Below are positions 39,902-49,400 of a stretch of DNA of 64,000 bases, piece after piece. This stretch comes from Planctomycetota bacterium (GTDB taxonomy: Bacteria; Planctomycetota; UBA1135), in contig PAHY01000033.1 of the NCBI GenBank assembly GCA_002705055.1, forward strand, positions 1-64,000, written 5' to 3'. The position numbers and the translations under genes are program-made. The notes beneath the pieces are model-generated. The model had not been told where the DNA came from and made no database searches. It saw only the letters and a list, made by a program, of their open reading frames with translations. Position 1 is the first letter of the stretch; every line of letters starts with the position of its first letter.

Positions 39902-42072
39902 AGTCGCACAGAGTAGACCAGCTTGATCGCCAGGTCGCGCTCCGTGGGAATGATCACGTCGTCGATGCGCTGCACCCAGCCCATATTGGCGACCAGGAAG
40001 AGCTCCTGGCCATCGCGGTGGATGAAGCGCAGGCGGCTCTGCCAGCCGAGTTCGTCAGATTCGTTGTCGGCCTGGATCACGTTCTGCCAGCTGAAGGCAG
40101 GGCCGACGTAGAAGTTGGCGCCCAGGCCCACGACGCGGGTGGCGAAATCGCCATTGGCGAGATCGGCCTGGGTCTCCTCGTAGTCGAGATCGAGAGCCAG
40201 GCTGGGGTTGGGCCGCCAGACCAGCCCGGCCTCGTAGCGGAAACGGTCGCCGTCGTACCAGCTTCCGTTGCGCACATCGAGGGTCACCGCCATCGGCCGC
40301 GCCTCCGAACTCTCGAACTCGACCGAGTAGTCGACGAAGTCGTAGAAGTCGGCGGCGACCGGCACCCCACCCGGATCGAAGTCGTCGCTGGTCACGCGAT
40401 CGCCCGCGTAGCGGACGTCGAACTCGAGCTTGTCGCCGGTGTGCCACTCCACGCCGAAGAAACGCAGCGTGATGCTGTGCGACATCAGCTTCCAGGCATC
40501 TTCAAACCAGCCGGAAGGGCTGAGTGAGAAGGTGTACTTGCGCACGCTCGAGCCGGGATCGCTTGGCCGCGGCTCGTAGGTGATCGAGTTGCTGATCCGC
40601 GATTGCCCGGGGCGCTGCACGAAGCCCAGCCCGGGGTCGAAGTCATCCTGCGCGATGAAGAACTGCGAGGAGTAGGTCCAGTCGTTGGTCCGCAGGCTGG
40701 CCCGGGCGCCGAGTGATCCGCCGCTGGTGTCCTCGGTGTCGTCCTCGCTGCGCACCATGTAGGTCGACAGGTCAAACTCGCCGCCGAACAGATTGTCGTT
40801 GTAGCGCAGGTCGGCCCCGGTCACGAGGTTGCGGTCGTTGTCGGCCGGGTCGCCGTAGGTCAGCAGACCACCGATGGCCACGCGCTCGGACAAGTTGTAG
40901 CTGGGTCGCAGCACGAAGGACTCGCCCTCGGGCACGACCTCGCCGTCGATGTTCTCCTGGCCGGTCCGAACCGCGAGCAGACCAAGCTCCCAGGGGCCGA
41001 CCCGGCCCGACAGCCGCGCGCCGGAATCGACGTCGACCTCCTCGCCGCCGACGAGACCGATCCGCCGGCTGTAGAACGGCACCACGCTGTTGTTGCGCGG
41101 CAGGCCAAACTCAAACAGGTTGGCGTCTTCGAGGAAGAAGTCGCGCTTCTCGGGGAAGAACAGCGAGTACTGCGAGAGGTTAATGCGCCGATCATCGACC
41201 TCGGTTTCGGCGAAGTCGGTGTTCGCCGTCAGCGACAGCTTGAGCTGCGGAGTCATCCACCAGTCAAACTCGCCGCCGAAGCCGGTCTCCCAGCTGCGCG
41301 GACCGTTGTGCTCGTCCAGGCGCTTCGCCTTGACGAAGGGAGTGAAGGTGATGCCGTGGCCGTGCTCGACGTCATTCAGGCCGGTCAGCAGCCCGCCGTT
41401 GGCGAGCTTGAACAGCCGGAACTCGCGCTGCGCCCCCGCCCAGCGGTACTTGCTGCGATCCTGGCCGCGGTAGCGCTCGAAGTTGGCGCGCCACACCCCG
41501 GTTTCGCCGCTGGCCAGACTGCGGAAGGGGATGACGATCTCGGCGGTCCAGGAGTCGTCGTGGACCTGGGTCCGCGCCTCCCAGTAGGTGTCCCAGCGCT
41601 TGTTGAAGCGGTTGCCGTTGTCGCCGATCAGCGCGTCGCCGCGCGAGCCGGCCGCCGAGAGCTGGAAGAAGTACGCGGTCGGGCTTTCGCCGAAGGTGTC
41701 GAGGACGAACTCCAGCCGGTCGTCATCGTTCAGAAAGGCGTCGCGGTGCTGATTCTGCAGCACCAACCCCTGGGGGTTCGGCTCCATCATCCGCGCCCCG
41801 ATGTAGAGGTGGGTGCGGGTGCGCCAGATCAGGATGGTCGAAGCCGGGTCGGCGGGGCGGCCTTCGAAGGGTTCGACCTCATGGAACTCGGCCAGCACCG
41901 CCGCGTTCTTCCAGGCCTCCTCCTCGAGATGGCCGTCCAGCCGGATCCCCCATTCGCCTCCGAGCGGGGCGTCCAGCTGCGGCACCTTGGCAACCGGGCG
42001 CGCCATGCCGTCCGGCAGGAGGTCCGGCGCTTCCTGCTGCAGCAGGGCGAGGGCGAGCAACGGCGCGATCAT
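39898..42072 (-). CDS. DUF5916 outer-membrane beta-barrel with N-terminal CBM9-like domain
   Basis: The 724-aa protein has a very short hydrophobic N-terminus, then a CBM9-like sandwich (residues about 35-200: IRLDGHLEEEAWKNAAVL, TRTHLYIGARMME). The DUF5916 barrel follows, starting with LSLTANTDFAETEVDDRRINL and FFPEKRDFFLEDANLFEFG and continuing in alternating amphipathic strands to the C-terminal KLVYSVRL, which ends with a hydrophobic residue as is usual in outer-membrane barrels. Family members are thought to be outer-membrane, but their cargo is unknown. Presence of a barrel supports a diderm cell. It lies 33 bp after mutY and overlaps the STT3-like gene by 4 bases. Confidence 0.9.
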   Translation of the reverse strand: MIAPLLALALLQQEAPDLLPDGMARPVAKVPQLDAPLGGEWGIRLDGHLEEEAWKNAAVLAEFHEVEPFEGRPADPASTILIWRTRTHLYIGARMMEPNPQGLVLQNQHRDAFLNDDDRLEFVLDTFGESPTAYFFQLSAAGSRGDALIGDNGNRFNKRWDTYWEARTQVHDDSWTAEIVIPFRSLASGETGVWRANFERYRGQDRSKYRWAGAQREFRLFKLANGGLLTGLNDVEHGHGITFTPFVKAKRLDEHNGPRSWETGFGGEFDWWMTPQLKLSLTANTDFAETEVDDRRINLSQYSLFFPEKRDFFLEDANLFEFGLPRNNSVVPFYSRRIGLVGGEEVDVDSGARLSGRVGPWELGLLAVRTGQENIDGEVVPEGESFVLRPSYNLSERVAIGGLLTYGDPADNDRNLVTGADLRYNDNLFGGEFDLSTYMVRSEDDTEDTSGGSLGARASLRTNDWTYSSQFFIAQDDFDPGLGFVQRPGQSRISNSITYEPRPSDPGSSVRKYTFSLSPSGWFEDAWKLMSHSITLRFFGVEWHTGDKLEFDVRYAGDRVTSDDFDPGGVPVAADFYDFVDYSVEFESSEARPMAVTLDVRNGSWYDGDRFRYEAGLVWRPNPSLALDLDYEETQADLANGDFATRVVGLGANFYVGPAFSWQNVIQADNESDELGWQSRLRFIHRDGQELFLVANMGWVQRIDDVIIPTERDLAIKLVYSVRL

Positions 42073-42105
42073 GGAGGGAGGCCCGATGCTCGGGCGAGCC
42101 GGGGA

Positions 42106-43197
42106 TCATACCCAGCGACGCAGGATCTTTCGGGCGAGGCCGGTCAGCCCCACCTGCGAGGGATCCTGGTAAGCCGTATCCGCGGGCGTTTCCAAGAGAT
42201 GGACGCGCGCCTGGATCTTGTGGCGGGTGATGGTGTGACGCACCACGCCGAGCTCTTCGCCGAGCTGACCGGGGGCTCCGGAGCCCTGCCAGGCTGCCTG
42301 CAGGTCCTCCGGGCTCGCGCCGGAGCTCTCTCGGACCAGGCTGGGAGGTTCCCAGAGACCGGGATTCCAGCCCTCGATTCGTTGTACCAGCAACACTCCG
42401 CCCTCCTGCGGGCAGGCGGCGAGGCCATAAACCAGCTCCAGCTCGATCCAGTTCTTGGCCTTGGGCGGCAGCGGGTAGGCCTCGGCGAGGCGGGCGGCGT
42501 CCTCCGGCCCCCGACCATCGTTGATATGGCAACCATCTGCGACCGGACAGGCGGCGCACGCAGGGCTGCGCGGAGTGCAGACCGTCGCCCCCAGCTCCAT
42601 CACCGCCTCATTCCAGGCCCCGGGCCCCTCCGCCTTCGGCAGCAGCTCCATCGCCGCGGCCATCCAGGCGGCGGACTCGCGATGGAGCGCGCGCGTATCG
42701 CTTGCGAGCTCAAGCCCGGCGCAGCGCGCGACGACCCGCTTGACGTTGCCGTCGACGACCGGCGCCGCCTCGCCGCAACTCAGCGACGCGACCGCGGCCG
42801 CGGTGTACTCGCCGATCCCGGGCAGCTCCGCCCAGGCCGCTGCGCTCTGCGGCCAGGCCGCCCCGCCCTGCCCCCGCGCCCCGGCCGCGACCAGCTCCTG
42901 AGCCGCCCGATGTAGAAAGCGCGCGCGCCGGTAGTAACCCAGCCCGGCCCAGTGGCGCAGCACCTCGTCCTCCGAGGCTTCGGCCAGCGCCTCGACGGTC
43001 GGAAAGCTGCGCATCCAGGCCTCGAAGTACGGCACCACGACCTCGACCCGGGTCTGCTGCAGCATGATCTCGGAAACCCAGACCGCATAGGGCGGCCGCT
43101 GCCCCGCCGGGGCCATCCGCCACGGCAGGCTGCGTTGCCGCGCCGCGAACCAGCCGAGAAGTGCGGCGACCTGATCCTTCCCCAAGCGGTCGCTCAT
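42106..43197 (-). CDS. mutY: A/G-specific adenine DNA glycosylase
   Basis: ATG 43197 gives 363 aa. MutY landmarks are all present: WVSEIMLQQTRVE with the catalytic Glu43, the helix-hairpin-helix LPGIGEYTA (125-133), the catalytic Asp149 in VDGNVKRV, and the [4Fe-4S] cysteines 207, 214, 217 and 223 (C-x6-C-x2-C-x5-C). A C-terminal MutT-like domain that reads 8-oxoG follows. The enzyme removes adenine mispaired with 8-oxoguanine. An upstream in-frame start at 43221 is rejected because it would overlap the divergent methyltransferase start. Confidence 0.95.
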   Translation of the reverse strand: MSDRLGKDQVAALLGWFAARQRSLPWRMAPAGQRPPYAVWVSEIMLQQTRVEVVVPYFEAWMRSFPTVEALAEASEDEVLRHWAGLGYYRRARFLHRAAQELVAAGARGQGGAAWPQSAAAWAELPGIGEYTAAAVASLSCGEAAPVVDGNVKRVVARCAGLELASDTRALHRESAAWMAAAMELLPKAEGPGAWNEAVMELGATVCTPRSPACAACPVADGCHINDGRGPEDAARLAEAYPLPPKAKNWIELELVYGLAACPQEGGVLLVQRIEGWNPGLWEPPSLVRESSGASPEDLQAAWQGSGAPGQLGEELGVVRHTITRHKIQARVHLLETPADTAYQDPSQVGLTGLARKILRRWV

Positions 43198-43219
43198 GCG
43201 GCGAGGGTACCGTATCGGC
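43198..43219. promoter_or_regulatory. Compact divergent start junction mutY / methyltransferase
   Basis: Twenty-two bases separate the two start codons. TACCGT on the forward strand lies 6 bp before ATG 43220, and its complement reads TACGGT about 11 bp before ATG 43197. No Shine-Dalgarno sequence is present on either side. This is the third divergent pair in the window with this leaderless-type layout. Confidence 0.35.
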
Positions 43220-43861
43220 ATGCCGGCCGAGGACTGGACCGACGCCTACCACGAGCCGACGGTGGCCCAGGCCTACGATCGCCGTTATCGCGGACCGATC
43301 CGACGGATGAACAACCGCCGCGTCGAGGCCGCGGTGATCGAGGCGCTGCGCGCGTGCTGCGGCGGACAGGCGCCGGCCTGGGTCTTCGACGTCCCCGCCG
43401 GCACCGGCCGCTTTACCTCCGCGATCCGCGCGGCCGGCTCGCAGGTCTGTCACCTCGACGCCAGCGCCGAGATGCTCGAGGTCTGCCGGTCGAAACATGG
43501 CCCTGGGCTTGAAGTGGTGGGCGACCTGCTCGAACCTCCGCTGGCGCAGCGACCCGACGCCTGCGTGCTCTCGCTGCGCCTGATGCAGCACTACCACCGC
43601 GCCGAGCGCGTCGCCGCCCTGCGCGCCTTCCGCGGGATCGCCAACCGGGCGGTCGTGGCCTACTACCCTGGCTGGGACTGGAAGAACCGCTTCCGCCGCC
43701 TGCGCGCCCGACTGGGTCTGCCGGTGCGCAAGCTGCGCGAAGCCATCCCAGCAGCCCAGCTGCACGAAGAGGCCAGGGAAGCGGGCTGGAACCTGGTCCG
43801 CGCTCAACGCGTCTTCCCGATTCTCTCCGAGAACGTGCTCCTCCACCTCCACGCATCGTGA
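43220..43861 (+). CDS. Class I SAM-dependent methyltransferase
   Basis: ATG 43220 gives 213 aa. The SAM-binding motif I is VFDVPAGTGRFTSAI (about 55-69), followed by the acidic CHLDASAEMLEVC. Motif IV is weak (DACVLSLRLMQHYH). The substrate cannot be deduced. An earlier in-frame ATG at 43196 overlaps the mutY start and lacks any signal, so it is not chosen. The stop overlaps the next gene by GTGA, so it is translationally coupled to the large membrane protein that follows; a small molecule or lipid handled by that protein may be its substrate. Confidence 0.82.
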   Translation: MPAEDWTDAYHEPTVAQAYDRRYRGPIRRMNNRRVEAAVIEALRACCGGQAPAWVFDVPAGTGRFTSAIRAAGSQVCHLDASAEMLEVCRSKHGPGLEVVGDLLEPPLAQRPDACVLSLRLMQHYHRAERVAALRAFRGIANRAVVAYYPGWDWKNRFRRLRARLGLPVRKLREAIPAAQLHEEAREAGWNLVRAQRVFPILSENVLLHLHAS

Positions 43862-46452
43862 TCGTTCGCGCCATTCGCTTCGCCGGCTACAGCTTCGCCC
43901 TGACGATCGTCCTGGCCGGGCTGGCCGACGCCGCCGGCTCGGCGCTGGGCGGCTCGCAGATCGATGTGATGCTGGCCAGCTGCCTGGTGGTGCTGGGACT
44001 CGGAGCCGGCATGGTGCGCCCCGGCCCCTGCGGCTCGATGCACCTCACCTCCGGCCTGGTGCTCGGCCTCGCCGCATGGATCCTGCCCAGCATGCCGCGC
44101 TGGGCGGCGGCCCTGCTGCTGCTGGGCTCGATCATGCCGCTGGCGATCGTCGGGCGCCGCTTCGGCCAGGCCCTGGCCGGAACCGGCCCGGGCGGCATCG
44201 CGCTGCCGATCGGCCTGTTCTTCGGCCTGGTCGCCGCTGGCTTCGGCATGGGGCCCTGGCTCTATGCGCTGATGGTCTTCGGCATTCTCTGGCCGCCGCC
44301 GGCGGCAGCCCTGCAGGACGAGGAAGCGGCGGCGGCCCCGCGCCTGGATCGCGTCGCGCTGGTCGCGATCAGCGTCGCGGCCGGCGTGACCTGGGTCGCG
44401 ATGCGGCCGATGATCACGGTCTTCGACACCGAGAATGTGCTGCAGGACACCCGACGCATGGTCGCGCTCGGGCTGGCCTTCGCCATCGGCTGGTGGGCCC
44501 TGGGCGCCGCGATCGCCGACAGCAGGAAGCTGCGCTGGTGGGGCGGCGCCGCGATGGCTGCCGCCGCCGCCGTCGGCTTCCGGCGCACCGCGCTGACCAC
44601 CGATCGGCTGGCCGTGCCCGAGGAGTTCACGCCCATCGTCGGCTCCGACCGCCTGCTGAGTTGGCTCGACCGCAGCGAGCGCCTGACCGAAATCGACGAG
44701 CTCTACGTGCCCTGGCTCACCCTGGTGCTGGCCGCTTTCCCGGTGATCGCGCTCGCCGGCGCCTGGCGCGCCGCGGCGGGCGGCGATGCCCAGGATGCGC
44801 GCTGGCCGGTGCGGCTCGGCCTGCTGCTGATCGGCGCCGCCCTGGGCGTACTCGCCAGCGCGATGGTGCTGGTGCCGCAGTTCGGCAATCAGCTTCCGGC
44901 GCTGACCTTTGCGCTGCTGCTGCTCGCCGCCGCCTGCATGGCGGTGGTGCAGGAGCTGCGCCTGGGCGCGCCGCTTGCGGCCGTGCTGGCGCTCGGTGGC
45001 TGGTTTCTGGTCGGCCCGCCGGCCACCCCCGAGACCGGACGCCCGTTCTACGACCTGCATCGCTACGCCGTCGCGCGCAACAACGACGAGGTGCCCGCGC
45101 AGCGCACCACGGCCGCGGCCTACGCGCGCGTGCTCGAACGCGACACCCCCACCCTGGACGGCAGCTATCAGCTTCACGACGGGCTCAACCAGCTGACGCC
45201 GAGCGCGGATGAATCGCCCGGCTGGGAAGTCGATGCGCTGTTCCCGCTGCTGCTCGCGCAGCGCGCGCCCACCCGCACCCTGCTGGTGGGCGTCCCGCAC
45301 GCCGGGACGGTGCGAACCCTGCGCGACTTCGGCGCAAGCGAAGTGCATCTCGCCGTCGATCCCCCCGAGCTCGCCCAGCTCGCCTGGGGCTTCACCCCGG
45401 AATGGGCGGGGCTTTCCTTCGACGGACTCAGCTCGACGGCCGCGCGCGCCGACGGCGAGTTTGACTTCGCGCTGCTCCGCGAGTTCGCGCTCTGGGATCC
45501 GCAACGCGCGCGCGCGGTCCGCACCGCTGGTCTGCGTCAGTTTGCGGCTCGGATTGCGCCGGGAGGGACCGCCGTAGTGGTCCTGGATCCGCGCCGGGCC
45601 GTCCCCGGGCTGACTTCCTCGATCGCCCGCGAGCTGGGCTCCGCTCTGGGGACCACTGCCCAAGTCTTCGTCGTTCCCAAGAGCTTCTTCACCCCCAGCA
45701 TCGTGATCGTGGCTCAACGCCCCGGCGGGGCGATGCCCGAAGCGGATCGCGAGGCGCTGCATTTTCGGGCGCGCACGGCACTGCGCGAGCGCGGCCTGCC
45801 GCTCTCGCAGAAGGGCGATCTCGAGCTGCTCCGCGCCACCATCGATCGCGATCAGTCTGAGCTGTTCAGCGATCTGCTCGCCGGCCCGCTTCCGCCGCTG
45901 GCGCTGGCGCTCAGCGCGACCGCGCCCTTCCGCGCCGAGGAAACGCGGCCCTGGCAGCGCGCGTCCTCGGTGCTCGGTCGGCTCGGCCCGGAGGGCTCGC
46001 TGGCCTGGGTCCTGGGCCTCCATCAGGGTTCGCAGCTCTACTCACTGAAGGACACTCAGGTCGTGCCACGCGAGGAGAAGATCGACCTCAGCAAGGAGGT
46101 CTTCGATGGCCTCCTCGCGCTCTGTCGCAGCCACCCCGATTCGCAGGTGCTGCGCTTCCTGGCCGAGAGCTTCGGCTATGCCGCAGTGCGCAAGCGCGAG
46201 GTCGAATGGGCGTACAACTTCCTTTCGGTGCTCGTCGACGAACTGAACTGGCGCACGCCCTGGCTGCTGGTCGCCTATGGCGAGACGCTCTACGAGATGC
46301 TCGAAGCCGAGGAAGCGGAGAAGCTCGCCGACGAGGCGCTCGCTCAGCGCGCCGACTTTGAACCTGCGCTGCGCCTGCGCGCGGTCGCCCGCGGTGAACA
46401 GGACCCCTTCCTGGAATCACGCGCGCAGCACGAAGGCCACAATCATCGCTAG
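43858..46452 (+). CDS. Multi-pass membrane protein with spermidine-synthase-like soluble domain and TPR-like tail
   Basis: The 864-aa protein (GTG start) has roughly 12 or more hydrophobic helices up to about residue 385. Residues about 390-620 look like a class I methyltransferase/aminopropyltransferase fold of the spermidine-synthase type. TLLVGVPHAGTVRTLRDFG corresponds to the nucleotide-binding loop (the Gly-rich LxIGxGxGxxxR), and EVHLAVDPPELAQLA to the acidic strand; motif I is degenerate. The last 150 residues are helical and TPR-like, including WLLVAYGETLYEMLEAEEAEKLADEAL. Membrane proteins with a fused spermidine-synthase-like domain are common in Planctomycetota, and the reaction is unknown. 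The stop is fused with that of the convergent addA gene in CTAG (46449-46452). Confidence 0.6.
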   Translation: MIVRAIRFAGYSFALTIVLAGLADAAGSALGGSQIDVMLASCLVVLGLGAGMVRPGPCGSMHLTSGLVLGLAAWILPSMPRWAAALLLLGSIMPLAIVGRRFGQALAGTGPGGIALPIGLFFGLVAAGFGMGPWLYALMVFGILWPPPAAALQDEEAAAAPRLDRVALVAISVAAGVTWVAMRPMITVFDTENVLQDTRRMVALGLAFAIGWWALGAAIADSRKLRWWGGAAMAAAAAVGFRRTALTTDRLAVPEEFTPIVGSDRLLSWLDRSERLTEIDELYVPWLTLVLAAFPVIALAGAWRAAAGGDAQDARWPVRLGLLLIGAALGVLASAMVLVPQFGNQLPALTFALLLLAAACMAVVQELRLGAPLAAVLALGGWFLVGPPATPETGRPFYDLHRYAVARNNDEVPAQRTTAAAYARVLERDTPTLDGSYQLHDGLNQLTPSADESPGWEVDALFPLLLAQRAPTRTLLVGVPHAGTVRTLRDFGASEVHLAVDPPELAQLAWGFTPEWAGLSFDGLSSTAARADGEFDFALLREFALWDPQRARAVRTAGLRQFAARIAPGGTAVVVLDPRRAVPGLTSSIARELGSALGTTAQVFVVPKSFFTPSIVIVAQRPGGAMPEADREALHFRARTALRERGLPLSQKGDLELLRATIDRDQSELFSDLLAGPLPPLALALSATAPFRAEETRPWQRASSVLGRLGPEGSLAWVLGLHQGSQLYSLKDTQVVPREEKIDLSKEVFDGLLALCRSHPDSQVLRFLAESFGYAAVRKREVEWAYNFLSVLVDELNWRTPWLLVAYGETLYEMLEAEEAEKLADEALAQRADFEPALRLRAVARGEQDPFLESRAQHEGHNHR

Positions 46453-49400
46453 CGCACGATGCGGTTCGCCGTCAGGAACCAGAGCTCGAAAGCCGGCGGT
46501 TCCTCGTTCGGGAACATCCGCGCGACGGCGTCCTGGTAGACCTGGCCCTGCCCCAGATAGTGGGCGCGTTTCGCCTGCAGCTCTTCGTCCGAGCGCACCG
46601 CGTCGGTCTTGAAGTCGGCGACGACCAGCTGACCGGTAGCCGGGTCGCGGTAGAGCAGGTCGAGGGTGCCGATCACCGCACCGCCGGTGGATTCGTCGGG
46701 CAGCAGCACAGGAACCTCGCGGCCGAGGATCTGGTCGCGACGATCAAACAGCTCGTAGAGGATGCCGCTGCGATCGGCGTCCTCGAGCAGGCGGCGCGCT
46801 TCCTGCACGACCTCGTCGAGACGCGAGCGCGGCACGAAGCCGCGGACTGCGTCGGCCAGGCCCGCGATCTGCGCTTGCAGCGCAGCGACCGGCTCGGCGT
46901 CGAGCTGGATCAGTTCGAGCGCGCGGTGCACTGCCGTGCCGACCGCCCGCGCCAGCTCGGGATCGCCGATCGCTCGCGTGGTCCAGGCTTCGTCTTCGGC
47001 CCCGCTGCCGCCGGCTTCGGCAAAGCGCAGCACTTCGTGCCCGTCTTCGCGACTGGCGGTTCGGACGCGCGCCTGAGCCTGGCGCTCGCGTGCGGCGAGC
47101 CGATCCCGCTGCAGGGTTTCCAACTCCGCGAGCAGGGCAGCAGGATCGACGCCCTGCTGCGCGGCGCGCGCCAGCCCCTCAAGCTGCTCGGCGTCGGGGT
47201 GCGGAATGCGCCAGAGCACTCCGTCGGAATCCAGGTGCTCGATCGCCGTGCCCCGCTGTTCGCCGAACAGCCCGGCGAGAACCTGCCCCTGCTGCATGCG
47301 GTGCCGAAGCAGCGCCTCGAGCCCGACCGCCGCGCGACCGCCCGCTCCGGGGATGCCGCGCTTGCCGCAGATCACCAGCCGCTTCTGCGGCCGCGTCAAT
47401 GCGACGTAGAGCAGCCGGACCATTTCGGTCTCGGAGATCCGCGCTTCCTCGCGCGCCACCTGATGCCAGCCCAGGGTGGGAACGCCGAACAGGCAGTACT
47501 CAAATGAACCCGTGCGTTCGGAGACCGCGCACTGCGGCAGCCCGCGCGCGCCTGAACTGCCGCCGTGCACATCGGCCAGGTAGACGTGCTGGAAGGTGAG
47601 CCCCTTTGCCTTGTGCACGGTCATGACGCGCACCGCATCCAGGCTGTCGTCGCCCGGCGGGGTCGCTGACTCTTCCTCTTCGTCGGCCACCGCGATGCGC
47701 AGCGCGCGCAGCACGGCCTGCGGGCCGCCTTCTTCCGATGCCAGCGCTTCGGTCAGCCGACGATAGAAGCGCTCGAGGTTGGCCAGCCGGTGCGCTCCGA
47801 GGAATCGCGCCGCCTCGGTGGCCTCGTGCAGGAATGCAGCGCGCAGCTTGGCGACGAATTCGTCGGCAGGATCAATCCGGAAGGACTGGCGCAGGATCGC
47901 GAGCTGATCGACGGCTGCCAGCAGAGCGTGATGCCAACCCGGAATGCGATCGACTCCGATTGCCCCGCTCGCGTCCACCTCTGCGGCCACCGCGGTGATC
48001 GACTGGCGCAGCTCACGGAGCAGCTCTTCCTGGTTGGGCGAGCGCAGCTTGGCGCAAGCCTCGGGGAAGCGCGCCCGCCACAGCGGCAGCCAGGCTGCAT
48101 CGGGGACGCCGACGATGGGCGCCCGCAAAGCGGCGACCAGCGCCAACTGATCGTGCGGGTCCACGATCGCCCGCACCAGCGAGGCCGCGTCGACGATCTC
48201 GCGGCGTCGGTAGTAGCTGCGGTCGCGCTCGACCTGGTAGGGAATGTCCGCTTCACGCAGCGCGTTGAGATAGACCTCGAGTCCAGTGGTGCTGCGCAGC
48301 AGCAGCGCCGCCTGCTTGAACTCAAGCGCGTCGCGCGCGCGCAGCTCGGCCAGGTCCTGGGCGATCGCCTGGGCCTCGAGCTCGCGGGCGTGGTCGGCGG
48401 CTGTGCTGGGGCCGATCTTGCCTTTGTCCGATTCGTGCGCCCAGGACACCCAATGCTCGACGGCGCGCCGGCCGTGCTGATCGAAGCCGGGGTCACCCTC
48501 GACCGGCGGCGCCGCGTGCAAGGGTTGGAAGGCCGGCTGCCGCCCTTCCTCGGCCTGCATCACCGGCTGCACACAACGTTCGACTTCGGCCAGGATCGGC
48601 GGCACCGAGCGGAAGTTGACATCCAGAATCGCGATCTGCCCCCCGGCCTGCTCGACGCGCGCCACGAAGCCGGCGTAAGCCGCCAGATCGGCGTTGCGCC
48701 AGCCGTAGATCGACTGCTTCGGGTCGCCGACCAGGAACAGCCCGGGCTGATGTTCGGTCGGCAACTCGTCGAGCGCCAGCCGCGCGACCAGTTCACACTG
48801 CCCGGCATCGGTGTCCTGAAACTCGTCGACCAGCAGCTGGTCGATGCCCTCGCGCACCCGCGCGGCGATCTGCGGGTGCTCGCGCAGCAGGCGACGCGCG
48901 TCGCGCAGCAGTCCGTCAAAGCACTGCAGCCCCTGCCGCCGCATCTCGGCGCGCGCGTCGGCGAGCAGGCGGCGCATCAGCCGGGTCCCCGCGCGCAGCA
49001 CTTCCGGCTCGAAGCCGCGCAGCGCCTTGAGCGCCGGCACCACCGCCGCGAGTTCGGCGGCCAGCCTTCCTTCATGACCGTGAAGCAGCCCGAGTTCGGT
49101 GTCGCTGAACTTGCCCTTGGACCAGGCCTCGGCCTTGGATGCAAGGAAGCGCATCGCCGCGCCTTCCTCGGACATCAGCTCGCCCAGGCGGTCGACCGAG
49201 TCTAGCTCGCGCAGCGCGGCCTCCAGTTCCGCCGAGGTGCTCGCGACCAGGATCAGCCCCTTGGTGTTGCGTCCGTCCGCCTTGCCGGCGTCGTAGACCT
49301 CGTCGGCGGCAGGCTGAAGGATGGCGCGCACGGCCTCGATCGCCGCCAGCATCGGCTCGCGCCAGGCAGCAAAGCGCTCCTGGTCCAGCGGATCCTCCGG

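Noticed and set aside
43804-46023. Long open frame (739 codons) antisense to the large membrane protein gene
   Set aside because: Its composition is Gln/Gly/Arg-rich with no domain, and it mirrors a real gene on the other strand. GC-rich third positions open such antisense frames throughout this window.
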